64,000 bases of DNA, taken from Bacillus sonorensis NBRC 101234 = KCTC 13918. GTDB taxonomy: Bacteria > Bacillota > Bacilli > Bacillales > Bacillaceae. Below the pieces are notes generated by a model that was not told the origin of the DNA, did no database searches, and saw only the letters and a list, made by a program, of their open reading frames with translations. The stretch covers positions 124,001 through 188,000 of the forward strand of contig NZ_BCVZ01000002.1 of assembly GCF_001592005.1 (NCBI RefSeq), written 5' to 3'. Shown here one piece after another: positions 36,838 to 44,853 of the stretch (its first letter is position 1; each line of letters begins with the position of its first letter). A program made the position numbers and the translations under genes.

Positions 36838-36861
36838 TTTTTGTTTCACAAGGAACAAAAA
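36838..36861. promoter_or_regulatory. Operator copy 1 of the MarR/monooxygenase pair
   Basis: TTTTTGTTTC-ACAA-GGAACAAAAA is an inverted repeat with one mismatch per arm and shares its core with the two copies downstream. It lies just upstream of the monooxygenase -35 box (36874). Confidence 0.6.
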
Positions 36862-36873
36862 AAGAGGAATTAA

Positions 36874-36902
36874 TTGATAAACATTTTCATTTGTAGTATA
36901 TT
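36874..36902 (+). promoter_or_regulatory. SigA promoter of the FAD monooxygenase
   Basis: TTGATA, 17-base spacer, TATATT. It is flanked by operator copies 1 and 2. Confidence 0.75.
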
Positions 36903-36906
36903 CAAA

Positions 36907-36924
36907 TTGTTTCACACGAAACAA
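36907..36924. promoter_or_regulatory. Operator copy 2 of the MarR/monooxygenase pair
   Basis: TTGTTTC-ACAC-GAAACAA is a perfect palindrome with 7-bp arms, starting 4 bp after the -10 box and covering the expected transcription start. Confidence 0.7.
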
Positions 36925-36941
36925 AAAAGGAGTGATAAATC

Positions 36942-38438
36942 ATGGATTTTGATGTTTTAATTGTCGGGGGTGGCCCGGTCGGTCTGTTGACCGCTTCAGA
37001 ATTAGCAATGGCCGGTGTGCGTACATGCGTCGTTGAACGCCTGGAAAAACCCTCTCCTTATTCAAAAGCGCTGACACTGCATCCGCGTTCAATCGAACTA
37101 TTGGAAATGCGCGGTTTGTTTGATCGATTTAAAGAAAAAGGCAGGCCGCTTCCAAGCGGACATTTTGCGGGCCTTAACCCGGCATTGGATTTTTCTTTGC
37201 TTGATACACGATCCAATTATACGCTGTTTCTTCCTCAAACCGAGACGGAGAAAGTTCTTGATGAACATGCGCGCAGTTTGGATGTCTGCATCCTTCGCGG
37301 CCATGAAGTGCTTGCCGTCCGGCAGAACGATGAAAATGCAGAGCTTGTCGTCCAAGGCCCTGACGGATTGACTTTTTTAACGGCGGCTTACATTGTCGGC
37401 GCCGACGGGGCTGGAAGCACCGTCCGTAAACAAGCGGGAATCGCTTTTCCCGGAACCGACGCAAGTATTACAGCCGTCCTTGGCGATGTATCGCTTGATA
37501 ATCCGCCTAACTCGAACTTCTATACGAGCATGAATGAAGAAGGAGCCGTTGTCATCGTACCATTGTCACCGGGCATTTACCGTGTTCTCAGCATAGCGCC
37601 GCATATGCCGCAGCGGCTTTTGCACGAGCCGGTGACATTGGAGGAATTAAAGAAAGACCTTCTGCGGATCTGCGGCACTGACTTCGGGATCAATCATCCG
37701 GTATGGATGTCGCGATTCGGCAATGCCAGCAGGCTGGCCGAACGCTACCGTTCACAACGGGTCTTTCTGGCTGGAGATGCAGCGCACATCCATTTCCCTG
37801 CCGGCGGACAAGGACTGAATGTGGGACTTCAGGACGCGATGAATCTCGGCTGGAAGCTTGCAGCCGTCATCAACGGCAGAGCCTCTGACTGGCTGCTGGA
37901 GAGCTATCACAAGGAAAGACATCCTGTCGGTGCAGAGCTTCTTCGCAATACGCAAATTCAAACGAAGCTGTTTGATTTTACAAGGGACGGACTTCATATG
38001 CGTGGACTGTTGTCAGACCTCCTCACATTCCCTGAGGTCAATCGTTATCTGGCAGAGCAAATTACAGCGCTCAGCGTAACCTGCCTGCCTGACGAAAAGA
38101 TGCCGGAGCATCAGCTGAACGGAAAGCGGCTTCCCGATTTCGAGGTCATGCTTCGCGACGGTACGTCTAAGCAGCTCTATTCGTTCCTTCATTCCGGAAG
38201 TTTTGTATTTGTTACGTTTGACGAAGAATCAATCCAGCTTCCAAGCCTCCCTCATATCAAAACAGTGGAAGCTAAAAGCATGTTGGAGCGTCCGGAATGG
38301 AAGGATGTCAAGGCAGCCCTGATCCGGCCGGACGGCTATGTCGCCTGGGCCGTCGACCATTCCGAAACAGACGCGAAACGGCTGATTTCCGAGGGTCTTC
38401 AGCGGTGGTGCGGACACGTTCCAATTCCATTCTTATAA
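36942..38438 (+). CDS. FAD-dependent aromatic-ring/polyketide hydroxylase
   Basis: This 498-residue flavoprotein monooxygenase belongs to the PheA/TfdB-RdmE group. It has the FAD GxGxxG motif VGGGPVGLL (8-16), the DG motif VGADGAGSTVRKQAG (about 151-165) and the GD motif FLAGDAAHIHFPAGGQGLN (about 275-293). A C-terminal thioredoxin-like domain (SFVFVTFDEE) follows. These enzymes hydroxylate phenolic or polyketide substrates with NAD(P)H and O2. The N-terminal third (ALTLHPRSIELLEMRGLFDRF) reminds me of rifampicin monooxygenases, so drug inactivation is possible but unproven. It is flanked by palindromic operators, is followed by a marR gene and is absent from this site in B. subtilis as I recall. 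Confidence 0.86.
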   Translation: MDFDVLIVGGGPVGLLTASELAMAGVRTCVVERLEKPSPYSKALTLHPRSIELLEMRGLFDRFKEKGRPLPSGHFAGLNPALDFSLLDTRSNYTLFLPQTETEKVLDEHARSLDVCILRGHEVLAVRQNDENAELVVQGPDGLTFLTAAYIVGADGAGSTVRKQAGIAFPGTDASITAVLGDVSLDNPPNSNFYTSMNEEGAVVIVPLSPGIYRVLSIAPHMPQRLLHEPVTLEELKKDLLRICGTDFGINHPVWMSRFGNASRLAERYRSQRVFLAGDAAHIHFPAGGQGLNVGLQDAMNLGWKLAAVINGRASDWLLESYHKERHPVGAELLRNTQIQTKLFDFTRDGLHMRGLLSDLLTFPEVNRYLAEQITALSVTCLPDEKMPEHQLNGKRLPDFEVMLRDGTSKQLYSFLHSGSFVFVTFDEESIQLPSLPHIKTVEAKSMLERPEWKDVKAALIRPDGYVAWAVDHSETDAKRLISEGLQRWCGHVPIPFL

Positions 38439-38467
38439 TCATTTTGTTTCACCTGAAACAAAATGAT
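38438..38467. promoter_or_regulatory. Operator copy 3: perfect 30-bp palindrome over the marR promoter
   Basis: Arms ATCATTTTGTTTCA (38438-38451) and TGAAACAAAATGAT (38454-38467) are perfectly complementary around a central CC. It begins at the last base of the monooxygenase stop and spans from before the -35 to the first base of the -10 of marR, so bound protein would block RNA polymerase. Confidence 0.8.
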
Positions 38468-38472
38468 ATAAT
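38444..38472 (+). promoter_or_regulatory. SigA promoter of marR
   Basis: TTGTTT, 17-base spacer, TATAAT. The -35 and spacer are formed by the palindrome at 38438-38467. Confidence 0.7.
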
Positions 38473-38511
38473 AGTAGCAGAAAATCGATCAAAAAGGAGA
38501 CCGTTTTCTGC

Positions 38512-39009
38512 ATGGAACATTTGACACACGCCAAACAAGAGATATTTGACATGTACATTAAACTCATTCATCAGCAAGAACAGCAAGAAAGCATCATGGA
38601 GAAGCGAATGTCGGTACAGATCGAAAACATGGAGCAGGAACTTGGCTCTGAGTTGAAGCTGAACATGTCCGACATACATGCCATCGCCTGCATCGGAGAT
38701 TATGAACCGATTAACGTCACCTCTATCGCCGGGAAAATGGGCCTTTCAAAAGCAACCGTTTCAAGAATCACAGCGAAGCTGATCAAAAAAGGACTCATCA
38801 GCAAAACCCAGCTCAGCGATAATAAAAAAGAAGTCTATTTTCGCTTAACCGCTAAAGGGAGAAAAGTGCATGTCATCCATCAGCGGCAACATGATCAAAT
38901 CGAACAGCGTTTTAAAGACTTTTTGGACCGTTATTCAGCAGACGAAATCCTTTTTGCCAGAAGGCTGTTCAGCGACTTATTACTGAGTGATTTTTTGGCA
39001 GAACAATGA
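38512..39009 (+). CDS. MarR-family transcriptional regulator
   Basis: This 165-residue MarR-type winged-helix regulator has a DNA-binding part at about 60-115 (VTSIAGKMGLSKATVSRITAKLIKKGLI in two parts, wing TQLSDNKKEVYFRLTAKG). N- and C-terminal helices form the dimer interface. GGAG lies about 12 bases before the ATG at 38512, which is longer than usual. Regulators of this class repress their own gene and a neighbouring enzyme and are released by small phenolic ligands. Three matching palindromes here fit repression of both itself and the monooxygenase. Confidence 0.9.
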   Translation: MEHLTHAKQEIFDMYIKLIHQQEQQESIMEKRMSVQIENMEQELGSELKLNMSDIHAIACIGDYEPINVTSIAGKMGLSKATVSRITAKLIKKGLISKTQLSDNKKEVYFRLTAKGRKVHVIHQRQHDQIEQRFKDFLDRYSADEILFARRLFSDLLLSDFLAEQ

Positions 39010-39048
39010 AAAAAGACACAGCCCTGAAATGGGCCGTGTCTTTTTTGT
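39008..39048. terminator. Bidirectional terminator between marR and ylaH
   Basis: AAAAAAGACAC-AGCCC and GGGCC-GTGTCTTTTTT enclose a short loop; T-runs are present on both strands. Confidence 0.85.
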
Positions 39049-39062
39049 GTTCATCTCATCTT

Positions 39063-39386
39063 TTAAGGACTGACGCCTGTCTCCTGTTCCTTTTTGGAGC
39101 GGTGCAGCCGGATTTTGTAGATCGTCAGGATCAGAGCCGCCACGATCAGACCTTCGCCGACCGGCAAAAACACGCCGAAAAAAGTCAGAATCGTACATCC
39201 TAAAGCAAGAAAGACATAAATGACTGCTGTTTTCAACAGGGGCAGCCGCTTGGCAAACCCCAATTGAAAAACAACAGCGGACAGGATGAAGATGGTGATA
39301 TAAAGCCACCACATCCCTGCCTCGGGATTTTGATCCACTTTATAAAGAGCGGCAAAAAATGAAAGCCGTTCGCTTACATCAGTCAA
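39063..39386 (-). CDS. ylaH: YlaH-like membrane protein
   Basis: This 107-residue protein has three hydrophobic segments (about 26-44, 49-66, 70-90) and a basic C-terminal tail ([12 protein letters not shown]). It is a homologue of B. subtilis YlaH, function unknown. The start is TTG at 39386, placed 7 bases after GGAGGGG; no ATG is available before the conserved [20 protein letters not shown] segment. It lies downstream of typA on the same strand (56-bp gap) and is probably cotranscribed. Confidence 0.88.
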   Translation of the reverse strand: MTDVSERLSFFAALYKVDQNPEAGMWWLYITIFILSAVVFQLGFAKRLPLLKTAVIYVFLALGCTILTFFGVFLPVGEGLIVAALILTIYKIRLHRSKKEQETGVSP

Positions 39387-39442
39387 AAAGATTCCCCTCC
39401 CCTTTGCTTAGTTGGGTTTCTCTTTTTTCAATTCTGCGTGAG

Positions 39443-41281
39443 TTAAGACAATCCTGCCAGCTTTTTCTTTTTCGCTGCTTTTTCCCGTTCGTTTTTATCG
39501 AGAATTTTCTTTCTTAATCTGATCGATTCAGGTGTTACCTCGCAATACTCGTCCTCATTCAAATATTCGAGCGATTCTTCAAGAGACATGATGCGCGGTT
39601 TTTTCATGCTGACGGTCTGGTCTTTCGTCGCTGAACGCACGTTTGTCTGCTGCTTCACTTTGTTGATATTGACAACCAGGTCATTTTCACGGTTGTGTTC
39701 GCCGACGATCATACCTTCGTACACTTCTGTGCCCGGCTCAACAAAAATAACGCCGCGCTCTTCAACGCCCTGAATTCCATAGGCGGATGCTTTTCCGGTA
39801 TCCATTGATACGAGGACTCCCTGGCGGCGGCCGCCGACTTGGCCAGGCTCGACCGGCTGATAGCTGTCAAACGTGTGGTTTAAAATTCCGAAGCCGCGTG
39901 TCAGCGACATAAACTCTGTTGAATAGCCGATTAATCCGCGTGAAGGCACATTGAAAATCAGGCGGACCTGGCCGTTTCCGTTATTGATCATGTCGATCAT
40001 TTCGCCTTTGCGGGCGCCCATTGATTCCATCACCGCCCCGGTGTGTTCTTCAGGGACATCGATTTGAACGCGTTCAACAGGTTCGCAGCGGACGCCATCG
40101 ATCTCTTTTATGATGACTTCAGGTTTTGACACTTGCAATTCGAAGCCTTCACGGCGCATGTTTTCAATTAAAATGGACAAATGAAGCTCCCCGCGTCCTG
40201 AGACGATCCAAGCGTCGGGCGAAGGCGTCGGATCAACCCGCAAACTTACATCTGTTTGCAGCTGCTGTTCAAGGCGCTCTTCGATTTTTCTTGCGGTGAC
40301 ATATTTGCCCTCGCGTCCGGCAAAAGGACTGTTGTTGACGGCAAACGTCATCTGAAGCGTCGGCTCATCGATGCGGAGAACCGGCAGCGCTTCCTGGTGA
40401 TCGATCGGGCAGACGGTTTCCCCGACGTTAATGTCTTCCATTCCGGATACCGCGACGAGATCGCCGGCTTTCGCTTCTTCGATCTCAACTCTCTTCAGCC
40501 CCTGGAAGCCGAAGATTTTCGTTACGCGGAACGGCTTGACAGAGCCGTCAAGCTTCATTAACGCCACCTGCTGTCCGACTTTCATCGTGCCTCTGAATAC
40601 GCGGCCGATCCCGATACGGCCGACATAGTCATTGTAGTCAAGCAGAGCGACCTGGAATTGAAGCGGCTCTTCGCGATTATCGACAGGGCTCGGAATATGG
40701 CTGACAATCGCTTCAAATAAAGCCTCCATGTTTTCATCCTGCTGATCCGGATTGGTTGAAGCGGTACCGTTGATCGCCGAAGCGTATACAACCGGGAATT
40801 CCAGTTGATCTTCGTTTGCATCGAGTTCGATGAACAAATCAAGCACTTCGTCAACGACCTCTTCGGGGCGGGCAAAATCGCGGTCGATTTTATTGACGAC
40901 AACGATCGGCGTCAAGTTTTGCTCGAGCGCTTTTTTCAAGACAAAGCGGGTCTGCGGCATGCAGCCTTCATATGCGTCAACGACAAGCAGAACGCCGTCA
41001 ACCATTTTCATAATCCGTTCAACTTCGCCGCCAAAGTCCGCGTGTCCGGGAGTGTCCAAAATATTAATGCGTGTATCTTTATAGTTAATCGCTGTATTTT
41101 TTGCTAAAATCGTGATGCCGCGCTCTCTTTCCAAATCGTTGGAATCCATTGCGCGCTCAGCCACGTTTTCATTGGCCCGGAATGTACCGGCCTGATGGAG
41201 AAGCTGATCCACCAGCGTCGTTTTTCCGTGGTCAACGTGGGCGATAATAGCAATATTGCGAAGATCTTCTCGAAGTTTCAC
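39443..41281 (-). CDS. typA: Ribosome-associated GTPase TypA/BipA
   Basis: TypA is a translation-factor GTPase related to EF-G that aids 50S assembly at low temperature or under stress. The 612-residue protein carries G1 AHVDHGKTT (about 14-22), G3 DTPGHADF, G4 NKID, an EF-Tu domain 2, EF-G-like domains III and V, and the basic BipA C-terminus [16 protein letters not shown]. The start is GTG at 41281 with AGGAGAT eight bases upstream, giving [16 protein letters not shown] as in B. subtilis; the ATG at 41341 has no site and adds 20 unconserved residues. Confidence 0.95.
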   Translation of the reverse strand: MKLREDLRNIAIIAHVDHGKTTLVDQLLHQAGTFRANENVAERAMDSNDLERERGITILAKNTAINYKDTRINILDTPGHADFGGEVERIMKMVDGVLLVVDAYEGCMPQTRFVLKKALEQNLTPIVVVNKIDRDFARPEEVVDEVLDLFIELDANEDQLEFPVVYASAINGTASTNPDQQDENMEALFEAIVSHIPSPVDNREEPLQFQVALLDYNDYVGRIGIGRVFRGTMKVGQQVALMKLDGSVKPFRVTKIFGFQGLKRVEIEEAKAGDLVAVSGMEDINVGETVCPIDHQEALPVLRIDEPTLQMTFAVNNSPFAGREGKYVTARKIEERLEQQLQTDVSLRVDPTPSPDAWIVSGRGELHLSILIENMRREGFELQVSKPEVIIKEIDGVRCEPVERVQIDVPEEHTGAVMESMGARKGEMIDMINNGNGQVRLIFNVPSRGLIGYSTEFMSLTRGFGILNHTFDSYQPVEPGQVGGRRQGVLVSMDTGKASAYGIQGVEERGVIFVEPGTEVYEGMIVGEHNRENDLVVNINKVKQQTNVRSATKDQTVSMKKPRIMSLEESLEYLNEDEYCEVTPESIRLRKKILDKNEREKAAKKKKLAGLS

Positions 41282-41436
41282 ATTTTCATCTCCTAAAAAA
41301 TTCAGATAATCTTTCATATTATACATGAGATTTGCAGGCATTTCAATTTGTTTAGCAAGATAAAGCGCTTCCCTCTTTATATTTTAAACGTTTTTCTGTA
41401 AACTAACAGTAGACCAAAAAAGGGGATGGAAAACAG

Positions 41437-41625
41437 ATGAAGCAAATCAAATGGATTTTCTTATTGTTCGCATTCGCCGCGGTCGCGAGCATCATGCTGA
41501 TCGGGGTTGCGATCGCCGAAAAAAGCGTATTCGGGGTAACAGGCGCTTTGGCTGCTGTGATCGTGATTATGGGGGCTGGATTTACGCTTAAAAAGAAAAT
41601 GCGCGAAAAAGGGATACTTGAATAG
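41437..41625 (+). CDS. ylaF: YlaF family small membrane protein
   Basis: This 62-residue protein has two hydrophobic helices (about 6-26 and 33-50) and a basic tail (KKKMREKGILE). It is a homologue of B. subtilis YlaF, of the same length and unknown function. The ATG at 41437 has AGGGGATGG upstream. It is divergent from typA and followed at once by a strong terminator. Confidence 0.9.
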   Translation: MKQIKWIFLLFAFAAVASIMLIGVAIAEKSVFGVTGALAAVIVIMGAGFTLKKKMREKGILE

Positions 41626-41626
41626 C

Positions 41627-41655
41627 AAAAGCCCCTTGGGAAAGGGGCTTTTTTT
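41627..41655 (+). terminator. Terminator of ylaF
   Basis: AAAAGCCCCTT-GGGA-AAGGGGCTTTTTTT. Confidence 0.9.
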
Positions 41656-41731
41656 CATAACCCCACTCTTCCATCCACTGAATCGATTTTAAAAGTTGAC
41701 ATCAACGGATGTGCAACTTGCGATTGAAACG

Positions 41732-41758
41732 AAACCGGCGGGCGTTCCCCGCCGGTTT
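41732..41758. repeat. Strong hairpin in the ylaF-GNAT intergenic region
   Basis: AAACCGGCGGG and CCCGCCGGTTT form a perfect 11-bp stem with a five-base loop, 86 bp beyond the stop of the minus-strand GNAT gene. No long T-run follows on either strand. It may be a back-up terminator. The rest of 41656-41844 shows no gene. Confidence 0.5.
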
Positions 41759-41821
41759 TCTAAAAAAAGAGAAGGTATATCATCATCAATACAACCGGAT
41801 CAGCAAAAAATTCAAATATAC

Positions 41822-41853
41822 AAAAACACACACGCGAAACAAGTTCACGTGTG
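41822..41853 (-). terminator. Weak terminator of the suhB-GNAT operon
   Basis: On the minus strand CACACG and CGTGTG enclose a 13-base loop and are followed by TGTTTTTG. The stem overlaps the last codons of the GNAT gene. Confidence 0.45.
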
Positions 41854-42306
41854 CGTCAGCGGTAAAACCATAATTACATATTGTTTTCCCTTTTCATCCT
41901 TTTCCGTTTTCAGCTGTTCAAAACCGCAATGGGCCAGCGTCTGCTGCCATTCGTCCCGATCGAAGGGGACGGCGGCAAAGAGCGCTTTATGGCCTGCGTT
42001 TTTCAAGCTGCTCCCGATTTGCTCAATAATTGTTTTGCAGCGTCCTTTCCCTCGAAAATCGGGGTGGACAAGCAATGTGCCGAGCCATGGTTTGCCATTT
42101 GACGGTGCCCAATCAAGATGGAAGCTGACCGCCGCCGGGCGCGCTTCAGCCTCCCAGACGAGCCAGCTTCCGTTGTGCATCGCATAGGAGCGCATATAGC
42201 TTTCTGCGTTTTCCCCGTTTAGCTCTTCTTTGGCCCATTCTGGGCTCGCTTTGATCAGCTCTTCGAAAAATGCGAGGTCAGAGGATGAAAAAGGTCTGCT
42301 ATTCAT
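41845..42306 (-). CDS. GNAT-family N-acetyltransferase
   Basis: This 153-residue acetyltransferase has the acetyl-CoA motif LGTLLVHPDFRGKGRCKTIIEQIG (about 75-98), with the R-G-K-G-R pyrophosphate loop. The substrate is unknown. The ATG at 42306 overlaps the end of suhB by 8 bp (ATGAATAG) and no good ribosome site precedes it, so translation probably depends on suhB. I recall ylaA-ylaE in this position in B. subtilis and no such acetyltransferase, so this seems a lineage-specific gene. Confidence 0.85.
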   Translation of the reverse strand: MNSRPFSSSDLAFFEELIKASPEWAKEELNGENAESYMRSYAMHNGSWLVWEAEARPAAVSFHLDWAPSNGKPWLGTLLVHPDFRGKGRCKTIIEQIGSSLKNAGHKALFAAVPFDRDEWQQTLAHCGFEQLKTEKDEKGKQYVIMVLPLTHT

Positions 42307-43093
42307 GGGGCAGATAATCTCTGAAGATCGTTTGATGAGCGGCGGGATTGCCGGCTATAATACTGTTGTTTTCGAGAAAATTGACCGGTTTTCCATCAAG
42401 TGTTGTATATGTGCCTCCGACCTCATCCAACAGGACGCAGCCTGCGGCATAGTCCCAAGGCGCAAGCCGCATGGTCACATAGACATCCATTCTGCCCGCT
42501 GCCACATATGCCAGCTCCAAAGCAGCAGATCCGTAAGAGCGCGTTCCTCTGACCCGTTTGACAAGCGGGGATAAAACGCTTGGATCAATTCGCCGATTTT
42601 CCGTTATCCAGGTCGCATTAATGGCAAGAATGGCTTCTTCAAGGGGCACTTCCTTCATCTTTTCAAGCTTGATGTCATTCATATATGCACCCTCTCCGCG
42701 GAACGCGTGGTACAATTCATCGTGTGTTACATCATAAATCAGCCCGATTTTGCCTGTTCCGTTTTCGAAAATGCCGATTGAAATCGCGAAGTTCCGTTTT
42801 TGATGAATAAAATTCATGGTTCCGTCGATCGGATCGATGATCCAGACGATCCCATCCAAAGACGTGAGCTTGTCTCCCTGGCCTTCTTCGCCAAGAATAT
42901 GATGATCAGGAAAAGCCGCTTGAATTTTTTCGATAAAAAAACGCTCTGTTTCCTTATCAATATTTGTGACAAGGTCATTCGGATTCGATTTTGTTTCAAT
43001 CGTCATCTTTTTTTTCATCGATTCTTTGATCTTTTGTCCAGCTTCTTTCACCCAGCTTTTTGCAAGCCGGTCGATTTCCTTCCAGTTTGTCAT
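42299..43093 (-). CDS. suhB: Inositol-1-monophosphatase family protein (YktC)
   Basis: This 264-residue Mg-dependent phosphatase has the three metal-binding motifs of the family: GEEGQG (about 69-74), WIIDPIDGTMNFIH (about 84-97) and WDYAAG (about 213-218). Relatives hydrolyse inositol monophosphate, 3'-phosphoadenosine phosphate or NADP. It corresponds to B. subtilis YktC. The ATG at 43093 is preceded by AGAGGTTGTGAG. It is the first gene of a two-gene unit with the overlapping GNAT gene. Confidence 0.92.
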   Translation of the reverse strand: MTNWKEIDRLAKSWVKEAGQKIKESMKKKMTIETKSNPNDLVTNIDKETERFFIEKIQAAFPDHHILGEEGQGDKLTSLDGIVWIIDPIDGTMNFIHQKRNFAISIGIFENGTGKIGLIYDVTHDELYHAFRGEGAYMNDIKLEKMKEVPLEEAILAINATWITENRRIDPSVLSPLVKRVRGTRSYGSAALELAYVAAGRMDVYVTMRLAPWDYAAGCVLLDEVGGTYTTLDGKPVNFLENNSIIAGNPAAHQTIFRDYLPHE

Positions 43094-43196
43094 CTCTCAC
43101 AACCTCTTTTCTATGTATACGTGTTGTTTTATTCATAGCATACTGATATTGATCGAAAAAAAGCAAGAAAAATGAAAAAAGATTTCCGGCGCCGAA

Positions 43197-43231
43197 TAAA
43201 AACGAACCGTCTGCCAGGTTCGTTTTTATTA
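43197..43231. terminator. Terminator of the ykzI-like gene
   Basis: AAAAACGAACC and GGTTCGTTTTT arms with an eight-base loop. It follows the minus-strand small gene immediately and has T-runs on both strands. Confidence 0.85.
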
Positions 43232-43236
43232 TGGTT

Positions 43237-43425
43237 TCATCCATACAATCTAATCCATTCTTTTCTAAGCCGCTCCAATTTTCGTTTGCTGATTTCAATC
43301 TGGGTTTCATCCTTTTGTTCCATGGCTTCGTAAAGTGTTGCCAGTTCATAATCGACTTCCAGCTTCCAAACGGCGGCCCGGTTATCTTTTTCTGCCATAG
43401 CCCCTTGTTTTACAATCGGTTTCAT
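43237..43425 (-). CDS. ykzI: Small conserved protein YkzI-like
   Basis: This 62-residue soluble, charged, helical protein begins MKPIVKQGAMAEKDNRAAVW and ends ISKRKLERLRKEWIRLYG. I associate it with B. subtilis ykzI by position between yktC and yktB; the function is unknown. The ATG at 43425 has GTAGGGAA just upstream, and the longer in-frame extension to 43479 has none. The name is from memory and less certain than the gene call. Confidence 0.75.
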   Translation of the reverse strand: MKPIVKQGAMAEKDNRAAVWKLEVDYELATLYEAMEQKDETQIEISKRKLERLRKEWIRLYG

Positions 43426-43665
43426 TTCCCTACGCCCCTTCCAGAGAAAATTGAATGTAAAAGGCATCCTTCTGGTCATAGCTTCTGCGGCATTTTTATA
43501 TTTTCTTATTCATATCGTATGAATCGCTGATGCTTTCGCAACGTGATTCTAAAAATTGTGTGTTTACCTACCGTTTCCCACAAAAGTGAAGCTTCAAACG
43601 TTATTTTTTATTTGGAAAGTTAACTGTGATAAAATATCATTACTGATTGGACAAGGAGGAAAAGA

Positions 43666-44301
43666 ATGAACAATCTGCGTTTCACTGAAGAAGATTTTCA
43701 TACGTTTACAATAGAAGGCTTAGATGCGCGGATGGGCGTTTTGAAAGAAACCGTACGGCCTAAACTCCAGGGGCTGGGGGAACATTTTGCACCTGTTCTT
43801 TCCGTTCTGACCGGAGACGAAATGTTCGTTCACGTTGCCAAGCATGCCCGCCGCTCTGTCAATCCGCCTGATGACAGCTGGGTTGCGTTTGCAAACAATA
43901 AGCGCGGCTATAAAAAGCTGCCCCATTTTCAAATCGGCCTTTGGAAAACCCATGTTTTCGTCTGGTTTGCATTGATTTATGAATCCCCCCTCAAGGAAGA
44001 GTACGGAAGGCTGTTTAAAGAACACCTGTCAGAAATCAAGAGCAGGGTGCCTGACAGCTTTTTCTGGTCCGCCGACCATACGAAACCCGAAGCCCGAAAA
44101 CAAGCCGACATGGATGCAGAAGGGCTCGAAAAGCTGTTTGACCGGCTTGCAAAGGTGAAAAAAGCCGAGGTTTTGTGCGGAATTCAGCTGTCAAAAGAAC
44201 AGGTGCTCCAAATGAACGAACAGGAATTCCTTTCCGAAATTGAAGCATCTTTTGAAAAGCTTGCCTTCCTTTATCGCTTAACACAAAAGGTTGCGCTTTA
44301 A
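43666..44301 (+). CDS. yktB: UPF0637 / DUF1054 family protein YktB
   Basis: This 211-residue soluble protein begins [23 protein letters not shown], with conserved [18 protein letters not shown] (about 64-81) and [15 protein letters not shown] further on. It is a homologue of B. subtilis YktB, of unknown function. The ATG at 43666 follows AAGGAGGAAAAGA. It is convergent with yktA across a shared terminator. Confidence 0.92.
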   Translation: MNNLRFTEEDFHTFTIEGLDARMGVLKETVRPKLQGLGEHFAPVLSVLTGDEMFVHVAKHARRSVNPPDDSWVAFANNKRGYKKLPHFQIGLWKTHVFVWFALIYESPLKEEYGRLFKEHLSEIKSRVPDSFFWSADHTKPEARKQADMDAEGLEKLFDRLAKVKKAEVLCGIQLSKEQVLQMNEQEFLSEIEASFEKLAFLYRLTQKVAL

Positions 44302-44312
44302 TCAAATAATGA

Positions 44313-44340
44313 AAAAGGGATGAAATGCTCCATCCCTTTT
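44313..44340. terminator. Bidirectional terminator between yktB and yktA
   Basis: AAAAGGGATG and CATCCCTTTT arms enclose AAATGCTC; T-runs are present on both strands. Confidence 0.85.
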
Positions 44341-44613
44341 CTACATTTTAATTTTCGTATCTTCTGTCAGCTCTTTCGCTTTTTTCACTGCCCGGTACGG
44401 AGAATAATCGCTCACCTCTTCAAACTGGCTGCATAGCTTTTTTTCTTCCGCCTTTCCAGGCACGATTTCTTTAAAACGGCGATATGCGCTCATTAATACA
44501 TCGCGCTCCACTCCTTTTTCATAAGCGAGCTCGACCGCTTGAAAAAACGAAATGACATCAATTGCTTCTTCTGTGCTCCAGTCCTCATTCATCGGATATT
44601 GATATTCTTCCAT
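44341..44613 (-). CDS. yktA: UPF0223 family protein YktA
   Basis: This 90-residue helical acidic protein begins [21 protein letters not shown], with [14 protein letters not shown] near the C-terminus, which matches the UPF0223 family; function unknown. The ATG at 44613 follows AAGGAGATGA. It is divergent from speA over 240 bp. Confidence 0.92.
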   Translation of the reverse strand: MEEYQYPMNEDWSTEEAIDVISFFQAVELAYEKGVERDVLMSAYRRFKEIVPGKAEEKKLCSQFEEVSDYSPYRAVKKAKELTEDTKIKM

Positions 44614-44731
44614 TCTGATTCATCTCCTTATACAGTTCGTTCTGACGGCTTTTCTATCTTTATTATTCGTTTTCTGTTTTGCGTCTATCCAAGGGGTTTT
44701 TCCTCACCTTAGGAAAGATCTTAAATTGTTC

Positions 44732-44760
44732 TTTACATTCTTTCAAGAACATAATATAAT
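44732..44760 (+). promoter_or_regulatory. SigA promoter of speA with overlapping inverted repeat
   Basis: TTTACA, 17-base spacer, TATAAT. TGTTCTT (44727-44733) and AAGAACA (44745-44751) form an inverted repeat across the -35 and spacer, a plausible operator. The leader to the start codon is about 85 nt. Confidence 0.65.
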
Positions 44761-44853
44761 TCATTTGTTTTATGCCATCAAGGAAAAAGTAAAATAACTC
44801 CCTGATATTTGATAAAGAATAAGAGTAGGCATTACACGAAGGTGGGAAAACAA

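Noticed and set aside
41696-42187. 163-codon plus-strand ORF opposite the GNAT gene
   Set aside because: It is antisense to a gene with a clear acetyl-CoA motif; no ribosome site, no family similarity.
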